This document shows, piece after piece, positions 50,887 to 55,974 of a stretch of DNA of 55,974 nt. The notes beneath the pieces are model-generated. The model was not told the DNA's origin and searched no databases. It saw only the letters and a list, made by a program, of their open reading frames with translations. Numbering within the stretch: the first letter of the stretch is position 1; each line of letters opens with the position of its first letter. The position numbers and the translations under genes are program-made. Origin of the DNA: JAGFIY01 sp964499285 (GTDB taxonomy: Bacteria; Bacteroidota; Ignavibacteria; Ignavibacteriales; Melioribacteraceae); assembly GCA_964499285.1 (NCBI GenBank), contig CAZCLA010000020.1:1-55974 (forward strand), written 5' to 3'.

Positions 50887-51768
50887 TTATTTTCCTCTCA
50901 CCGTTAAAACAGGACAGTGAGCAATAGCCGCTACTTTTTCGGCATTGCTTCCTATTAGCACCTGATCCCAAAATCCTAATCCGCGAGTTGCCATTACAAT
51001 TAAACTTACCCCATTGTCTTTCGCATATTTTTTTATAACTCTATGTGCTTTTCCTTCTTTTATCACGAACTTAGCTTGATCTTTATTAACCCCGGTATAT
51101 TTCATCATGTTAGCAAGTATATGATCTTTTATGTGAGGATTTTCTCTGAGTATCGAATCAAACGATGTAGCATAAAATTCAGGGTGCGCTTCCTGTTCAA
51201 TTGAATGCAGGAAGATTAATTTTGCATCAAATCTTTTTGCGAGATCTTTTCCTACTTTGGCGGCGGTTACTGAATAATCCGAGAAGTCAAAAGGCACGAG
51301 TATTTTATTTAACTGATTTCTTCTATAATTACCGTGAATTGATAGCAGTGGAATAGGTGAATGTCTGATTAATCTTTCGGCAACGCTTCCGAAAAACCAT
51401 TTGCTTACACCAGTTCTTCCGTGAGTTCCCATTACGATGAGGTCAAATTTATTTTCTTCAATAAAATTTAGAATTGATTCAGCCGCCGAAATTCCTCTGA
51501 TTAATTTTGATGTAATTTTAACTCCTACTTTAGCTCCTTCTGCTTGATGAGCTTTCATTTTCTTGTTTCGGTTGCTTTCCTTTCGCTTAATTATTGCCTC
51601 GTAATTCTTTAGCTCGCCTTCGTCATCAACATCATCTTGAAACAAAACAACTGCGTGAAGCAAGGTTATTGATGCTTTGTGTTTTTCTGCAAGAAAAATT
51701 GCGTACTTAACTGCTCTATCAGAAACAGGACTGTAATCAACAGGAACTAATATTTTTTTTATTTTCAT
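50887..51768 (-). CDS. Tandem universal stress protein (two UspA domains)
   Basis: A 293-residue protein with two UspA repeats. The first (about 1-145) runs MKIKKILVPVDYSPVSDRAVKYAIFLAE to DLIVMGTHGRTGVSKWFFGSVAERLIRHSPIPLLSI, and the second (about 155-293) runs LNKILVPFDFSDYSVTAAKVG to LIVMATRGLGFWDQVLIGSNAEKVAAIAHCPVLTVRG. The G-x2-G-x9-G(S/T) ATP motif is present in the first and partly in the second. Such proteins act in stress survival through unknown targets. The beta-lactamase gene follows after two bases. Confidence 0.92.
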   Translation of the reverse strand: MKIKKILVPVDYSPVSDRAVKYAIFLAEKHKASITLLHAVVLFQDDVDDEGELKNYEAIIKRKESNRNKKMKAHQAEGAKVGVKITSKLIRGISAAESILNFIEENKFDLIVMGTHGRTGVSKWFFGSVAERLIRHSPIPLLSIHGNYRRNQLNKILVPFDFSDYSVTAAKVGKDLAKRFDAKLIFLHSIEQEAHPEFYATSFDSILRENPHIKDHILANMMKYTGVNKDQAKFVIKEGKAHRVIKKYAKDNGVSLIVMATRGLGFWDQVLIGSNAEKVAAIAHCPVLTVRGK

Positions 51769-51796
51769 GGCTGCCTCTCGATGTAATAAATTAAAA

Positions 51797-52228
51797 TTAT
51801 TTTTCTTCCCAATCGGTTAAAATTCCGTCTCTAAAAAAATAAATAATATCGCCGTAGTACCATTGAGTAAAAACTCCCCACTTCTCGACATTTTTATCAA
51901 TTTTATCGGGTTCTCCCCAACTGTCACGCATCATCTTTTCGGACATTCCTTTCCAAATTTGTCCCGATGCCACGCGCATCCCGTCTTCTTGTCCGTATTT
52001 TTTTATATATATCTTAACTTTTGTTTCTTCGATCTCTCGTTCGAGAAATATTATGTGCTCTTTTAGACTGTCAATTTCACTTTCTACCACTGCTTTCTCA
52101 GAAGTCAAAGAAGTACGCAATGCAAATAAACTATCGCGCTGACTTTTATATTGCTCCGGGTTAATCTGTGCTGTCAGCGAAAGACTAGTTATTAAAAACA
52201 AAAGAACTAAATTTATCTTGAATGTCAT
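51797..52228 (-). CDS. Small exported protein with coiled coil and SmpA/BamE-like end
   Basis: A 143-residue protein. Signal peptide MTFKINLVLLFLITSLSLTAQ, then a coiled coil (SQRDSLFALRTSLTSEKAVVESEIDSLKEHIIFLEREIEETKVKI), then SGQIWKGMSEKMMRDSWGEPDKIDKNVEKWGVFTQWYYG, which resembles the SmpA/OmlA (BamE-like) fold with its W-G-x-P-D motif. The function is unknown; a periplasmic structural part is plausible. It lies 28 bases upstream of the stress protein gene on the same strand. Confidence 0.65.
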   Translation of the reverse strand: MTFKINLVLLFLITSLSLTAQINPEQYKSQRDSLFALRTSLTSEKAVVESEIDSLKEHIIFLEREIEETKVKIYIKKYGQEDGMRVASGQIWKGMSEKMMRDSWGEPDKIDKNVEKWGVFTQWYYGDIIYFFRDGILTDWEEK

Positions 52229-52414
52229 TATTTTCCTTTAAGATTTTTCCGCAACCGATTATCTAATAATATGCATAATGTTATTATAAATCTACTTAAT
52301 ACTTTATGCTTTGTCCCCGATTAGCAAAATTTCTTTTTAATATTTTTTCCTTAACTTAGTTTAAATATTATTTAAGCCATACTAAAAACTTTTTTATAAT
52401 TCGTTGGAGATTAA

Positions 52415-52981
52415 GTGAAATCACGATGCGAATGGTGCGGGTCGGACGAACTTTATACAAGATATCACGATGAAGAGTGGGGAGTATCACTTCATGATGA
52501 TCAAAAACTGTTTCAGTTACTCCTGCTGGAAGGTGCACAAGCCGGTTTAAGCTGGATAACAATTCTCAAAAAAAGAGAAAATTACATAAAAGCATTCGAT
52601 GATTTTGATCCTGAAAAAATGGTGAAATATAACGAACAGAAAAAAATTGAGCTTCTTAATAATCCTGGTATTGTTCGAAACAAATTAAAAGTAAATGCAT
52701 TTATTATTAACGCCGGACTTTACCTAAAAGTGAAGGAAGAATTCGGTTCCTTCGATAAATATATTTGGCAGTTTGTTGATCATAAACAAATAGTTAATGA
52801 GCGGAAATCATTAAAAGACCTTCCTGCAAAAACCCGGGAATCGGATTTAATGAGCAAGGACTTAAAAAAGCGGGGATTCAAATTTGTCGGTTCGACAATC
52901 TGTTATGCTTTTATGCAGGCTTCGGGTATGGTGAACGACCATGTTGTTGATTGTTTCAGATATAAAGAATGCATCGAATGA
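52415..52981 (+). CDS. tag: DNA-3-methyladenine glycosylase I
   Basis: A 188-residue base-excision enzyme that removes 3-methyladenine from DNA. The N-terminal text CEWCGSDELYTRYHDEEWGV is the Tag signature with zinc-binding Cys and His, and QLLLLEGAQAGLSWITILKKRENYIKAF and GSTICYAFMQASGMVNDHVVDCFRY complete the family motifs. The start is GTG 52415 with GGAG eight bases upstream. Its stop overlaps the next start (ATGA). Confidence 0.95.
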   Translation: MKSRCEWCGSDELYTRYHDEEWGVSLHDDQKLFQLLLLEGAQAGLSWITILKKRENYIKAFDDFDPEKMVKYNEQKKIELLNNPGIVRNKLKVNAFIINAGLYLKVKEEFGSFDKYIWQFVDHKQIVNERKSLKDLPAKTRESDLMSKDLKKRGFKFVGSTICYAFMQASGMVNDHVVDCFRYKECIE

Positions 52982-53511
52982 AAATAGGGTTGGTCCGCCA
53001 TTTTAAGGTTGATATCCGTTCTCAGAATTTTCTGAACTCTTCCGGTTTCGATGAATCTATGAGGAATTACGATAAAGCGGAAATTATTGCGAAGAAAGTA
53101 GATCTTAAGAACATAGAATGGCAGCGCTGTTTTTCCAGCACGCTTCCAAGAGCAAAAGAAACCTCAGCAGCAATTTTTGACGGAGAAATACTATTTACTG
53201 ATATGCTTGTGGAAGTCCCGATGAGATCGTTTTGGAATACGGATATAAAAATACCGTCATTTATTTGGCACATCGGAGCAAGAATTGCGTGGAAGAAAAA
53301 TCATTCTTCGCAAATTGAAACCTACACTGATACTCAAATAAGAATTAATAAATTTTTAGAAAAGTTCATCCGCAGCGGTGACCAAAATTCACTCATAGTT
53401 ACGCACGGTTTTTTTATGCGTCAATTATATAAGGCGCTTATAAAAGAAGGGTTTGATGGCACGATTGACGAGGTTCCTAAAAACGGAATTATTTATGTGC
53501 TCAGCAAGTGA
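52978..53511 (+). CDS. Histidine-phosphatase superfamily protein
   Basis: A 177-residue protein of the phosphoglycerate-mutase-like fold. KIGLVRHFKV carries the phosphate-accepting His of the RHG motif (here RHF), and LIVTHGFFMRQL the second catalytic His. A phosphatase role on an unknown substrate fits. The start at 52978 overlaps the tag stop by four bases, which I prefer over an ATG nine bases earlier. Its stop abuts the convergent RlpA gene. Confidence 0.75.
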   Translation: MKIGLVRHFKVDIRSQNFLNSSGFDESMRNYDKAEIIAKKVDLKNIEWQRCFSSTLPRAKETSAAIFDGEILFTDMLVEVPMRSFWNTDIKIPSFIWHIGARIAWKKNHSSQIETYTDTQIRINKFLEKFIRSGDQNSLIVTHGFFMRQLYKALIKEGFDGTIDEVPKNGIIYVLSK

Positions 53512-54012
53512 TTATTCTATTCCCCATTCAATCACTTCGATCATTACGTCTGCAAGCCCGATTTCCACCATATCAAGTTCAACAGCCGCTCCGAGAGAAA
53601 GATCAATTATTCTATCCGGGTAATAAGGCATCCTGTCATTAATTCTTAAAATTACGCTTCGATTGTTTAACAAGTTTGTAACACGAATCATCGTCTCCAT
53701 CGGATATGTTGGGTGAGCGGCTGTTAATCCGTGCATGTCGTAAACTTCGCCGTTGTATGTAATTTTTCCATTAAACTCATCAGCATAATAAGATGCTGTT
53801 CCGGTTACTGTTTCCAACGGTTTGAAATCATCTCCGAAGACAGAATCGTTCACTTCTATTTCCGGTACATTTTTGTATCTGATTTTAGTTTCGGTATTAT
53901 CATTTTTCTCTTCTGGCTTTTGTGATGCGGTAAACTTTGGCGATGGTCCGCAACCCGCAAAGATTATTGGCAATAGTAAGAGGAAGGCAATATATTTTAA
54001 GCCTTGATTCAT
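53512..54012 (-). CDS. rlpA: RlpA-type double-psi-beta-barrel lipoprotein
   Basis: A 166-residue protein. MNQGLKYIAFLLLLPIIFAGCG ends in a lipobox with Cys near 21, so it is a lipoprotein. The DPBB domain reads VTGTASYYADEFNGKITYNGEVYDMHGLTAAHPTYPMETMIRVTNLLNNRSVILRINDRMPYYPDRIIDLSLGAAVELDM, the RlpA core with the catalytic HPT and ND region. RlpA proteins are septal-ring lytic transglycosylases or peptidoglycan-binding proteins. No SPOR domain is present. Stands alone between convergent and divergent neighbours. Confidence 0.85.
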   Translation of the reverse strand: MNQGLKYIAFLLLLPIIFAGCGPSPKFTASQKPEEKNDNTETKIRYKNVPEIEVNDSVFGDDFKPLETVTGTASYYADEFNGKITYNGEVYDMHGLTAAHPTYPMETMIRVTNLLNNRSVILRINDRMPYYPDRIIDLSLGAAVELDMVEIGLADVMIEVIEWGIE

Positions 54013-54086
54013 ATTGTTAAGCTTGATTGATTTTTTTAATATAGTAAGAAAAGAGACAAAAATAATCAGAATAATTTAGGACTTAT

Positions 54087-55475
54087 GTGAAATTAAAAGC
54101 TCCCAATACCTTTGTAATAATTTCTTCACTGATGCTGCTTGTTGCAGTTTTAACATGGATTTTGCCCGCCGGAGAATTTAACAGATACGAAAAAGACGGA
54201 AGAAATTTGGTTCAACCGGATTCGTATCATGTAGTTGAATCCTCTGAACAGAATGTTGATGCTCTCTTAATGGCGCCGATAAGAGGTTTCAGCGAAGCCG
54301 CCTTAATTATTGGTTTTGTGCTGATTGTCGGAGGAGTTTTTTCAGTTATTCAAAAAACAAAGGTTGTGGATGCTTCAATAATAAAACTTGCAAGAGCACA
54401 CAGCAAACATAAAATAATTAGAATATTGATAATCCCGATTTTTATGCTTGTTTTTTCGCTCGGCGGTGCCGTTTTCGGGATGAGCGAAGAGATAATTCCG
54501 TTTATTCTGATCTTTGTTCCTATGGCAATGATGCTCGGATACGATTCTGTGGTTGGCGTGGCAATTCCTTTTGTTGGTGCGGGAGTTGGATTTGCTGGGG
54601 CTTTCTTAAATCCATTTACTGTCGGGATCGCACAGGGAATTTCCGAGGTGCCGTTGTTTTCAGGAATGGAATATAGAATAGTTGTATGGTTTATTCTCAC
54701 TGCGGTTGCTGTTACTTTTGTTCAGTTGTATGCTAATAAAATTAAAGCCGATCCTACAAAAAGTCCTACCTACAAACATGATTTACGAAAGCGCAGCGAG
54801 TTGAGTAACGGTAATTTTGATGAGAATCAAACCTTCACAAATAGGCACAAAATTGTAATGATTGTTTTTTCGATTGGTATGCTTCTTTTGGTTTTCGGGG
54901 TTTTGGAATACGGCTGGTTTATTGAGGAAATTTGTGCACTCTTTTTAGGATTGGGTTTGGTTGTTGGTGTTGTGGGCGGACTTTCAGCTAAAGAGATTTC
55001 CGACGCAATGGTTAAAGGCGCTAAAGATTTAATCGGAACTGCTTTAATAATTGCGCTAGCAAGAGGAATACTTGTTGTCGCTTCGGACGGGAAAATAATC
55101 GATACCATTTTATATTATCTCTCTTTGCCGATTGCAGATCTTCATCCCATTCTTTCAGCTCAAGCAATGTTTATCGTTCAATCCGCAATTAATTTTTTCG
55201 TACCTTCTGGAAGCGGACAGGCTGCTTTGACTATGCCGATTATGGCTCCGCTTGGGGATTTAGTTGGTGTTTCACGGCAGACGGCTGTTTTAGCATTCCA
55301 ATTCGGGGACGGATTCACCAATTTGATTATTCCAACTTCTGCGGTTACGATGGGTGTTTTAACACTTGCCGAAATTCCATGGGAAAAATGGGCAAAATGG
55401 ATGCTTCCCCTTCAATTGATTCTTATTGCGGCAGGATTAATTTTACTTGCTCCACCGTATTTTCTGGGCTGGTGA
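54087..55475 (+). CDS. YfcC/ArcD-type membrane transporter (DcuC-like superfamily)
   Basis: A 462-residue inner-membrane protein with about 12 hydrophobic segments. LTWILPAGEFNRYEKDGR near the N-terminus and FSLGGAVFGMSEEIIPFILIFVPMAMMLGYDSVVGVAIPFVGAGVGFAGAFLNPFTVGIAQGISEVPLFSG are the signatures of the YfcC family; FVPSGSGQAALTMPIMAPLGDLVGVSRQTAVLAFQFGDGFTNLIIPTSAV ends it. Relatives carry arginine, ornithine, di- or tripeptides or carboxylates; the substrate is open. GTG 54087 is used as start, with a weak TAGGAC before it. The stress-protein gene follows after 68 bases. Confidence 0.85.
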   Translation: MKLKAPNTFVIISSLMLLVAVLTWILPAGEFNRYEKDGRNLVQPDSYHVVESSEQNVDALLMAPIRGFSEAALIIGFVLIVGGVFSVIQKTKVVDASIIKLARAHSKHKIIRILIIPIFMLVFSLGGAVFGMSEEIIPFILIFVPMAMMLGYDSVVGVAIPFVGAGVGFAGAFLNPFTVGIAQGISEVPLFSGMEYRIVVWFILTAVAVTFVQLYANKIKADPTKSPTYKHDLRKRSELSNGNFDENQTFTNRHKIVMIVFSIGMLLLVFGVLEYGWFIEEICALFLGLGLVVGVVGGLSAKEISDAMVKGAKDLIGTALIIALARGILVVASDGKIIDTILYYLSLPIADLHPILSAQAMFIVQSAINFFVPSGSGQAALTMPIMAPLGDLVGVSRQTAVLAFQFGDGFTNLIIPTSAVTMGVLTLAEIPWEKWAKWMLPLQLILIAAGLILLAPPYFLGW

Positions 55476-55543
55476 AGTCGTTTAATGTTGATTGTTTTCT
55501 CAATTTATATTTTATTGAGTTTGAATAAGTAAAAGGAGAAACC

Positions 55544-55974
55544 ATGAAGAGAGTTCTTGCAGCGATCGATTTTTCAAAAGTTACCAAAGCTGTTTTAGAA
55601 GCAGCTATTAAAATTGTTAAGAACAATAGTGGAAGTCTTAGACTTCTGCATGTAGCCGAACCGCCGCCGGATTTTATCGGGCAGGAAGTTGGTCCGCAAG
55701 TTATCCGCGATCAAAAAGCAAAAGAGATAAAGGAAAGTCACAGAATGCTCTCAGATCTTGCGAAGCAGATTCGTGATGAAGGAATTGATGTTGAAGAATT
55801 CTTAATCCAGGGTCCTACCATAAACGTGATCCTTAATCAAGCGGAAAAATTTGAAGCGGATTTGATAGTGCTCGGCACTCACGGAAAGAACGCGCTAGAA
55901 AGAGTTTTAATGGGAAGTACTTCTGAAGGCGTTGTCCACAAGACAAAAATTCCGGTGTTAATAATTCCTTCAAA
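55544..55974 (+). CDS. Universal stress protein, C-terminus off the window
   Basis: 143 codons remain before the window ends. AAAGGAG precedes ATG 55544. MKRVLAAIDFSKVTKAVLEAAIKIVKN and LRLLHVAEPPPDFIGQEV open a UspA domain, and ADLIVLGTHGKNALERVLMGSTSEGVVHKTKIPVLIIP is the nearly complete ATP-binding end (GTHGKNALERVLMGST). The domain is all but finished, so only a few residues are missing if it has a single domain. Confidence 0.9.
   Translation, partial: MKRVLAAIDFSKVTKAVLEAAIKIVKNNSGSLRLLHVAEPPPDFIGQEVGPQVIRDQKAKEIKESHRMLSDLAKQIRDEGIDVEEFLIQGPTINVILNQAEKFEADLIVLGTHGKNALERVLMGSTSEGVVHKTKIPVLIIPS

Noticed and set aside
50885..50971. 29-codon N-terminal extension of the beta-lactamase
   Set aside because: It overlaps the stress protein gene; the ATG at 50884 has a ribosome site and a signal peptide.

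Overview
The window looks like a chromosomal segment from the Bacteroidota/Chlorobiota/Ignavibacteriota side of the tree, most likely an Ignavibacteria-type bacterium. The reasons are four proteins ending in a type IX secretion (T9SS) sorting domain with the NYPNPFNP motif, ELWxTDGT-repeat and BNR-repeat secreted proteins, a TPR-SpoIIE phosphatase, and AT-rich coding sequence. Species cannot be named. Three runs of exactly 100 N (2907-3006, 39926-40025, 41538-41637) are scaffold gaps, and each interrupts or truncates a gene.

Layout. 1-2245 (minus): sugar nucleotidyltransferase, metK and the start of ahcY (methyl cycle). 2341-5357 (plus): a gapped nitronate monooxygenase-like gene, an MlaF-like ABC ATPase and radA. 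5360-10614: aspartate aminotransferase, a TPR-SpoIIE phosphatase overlapping a cNMP-binding/STAS protein (a partner-switch pair), a small STAS-like protein and a thioredoxin-fold protein. 10776-16866 (plus): ELWxTDGT secreted protein, then acetyltransferase / PLP racemase / sodium symporter, lipocalin and PH-domain protein. 17025-21171 (plus): adaptor, FtsX-type permease and TolC of an ABC efflux system with no ATPase in the cluster. 21184-24082: a headless T9SS remnant and a BNR-repeat T9SS protein.

24120-29111 is the most unusual part. It reads as an integron-type gene cassette array without an integrase in view. Short units, each with its start codon 33-57 bases after a GTTATRY or GTTAGGG core, are separated by attC-like imperfect palindromes. 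Cargo is an FRG-domain protein, a BglII-like endonuclease with an MT-A70 methylase, a frameshifted VanZ-like membrane protein and a secreted esterase. The island is bracketed by a perfect 64-bp direct repeat carrying the 3' end of the BNR gene and its terminator.

29185-34126: an ECF sigma / anti-sigma / DUF4097 operon (minus), a SAM methyltransferase and an RlmD-type rRNA methylase (plus). 34535-39838: a 1767-residue surface protein that joins a Gram-positive-style thioester domain, SdrD B-like domains, a choice-of-anchor A domain, a BNR propeller and a T9SS signal. 39884-44254 (minus): zinc-ribbon and HEAT-repeat genes broken by gaps, an SRPBCC protein, a desaturase strikingly like eukaryotic sphingolipid delta-4 desaturase, and a YgjV-like protein. 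44411-46123: a second candidate restriction-modification pair with a motif-permuted methylase. 46120-55974: CpcT-like protein, PhoH/PIN ATPase, succinate-semialdehyde dehydrogenase, class D beta-lactamase, universal stress proteins, DNA glycosylase Tag, histidine-phosphatase-like protein, RlpA and a YfcC-family transporter.

All functional calls come from reading motifs and family resemblance; no search was run. No rRNA, tRNA or CRISPR was recognised.
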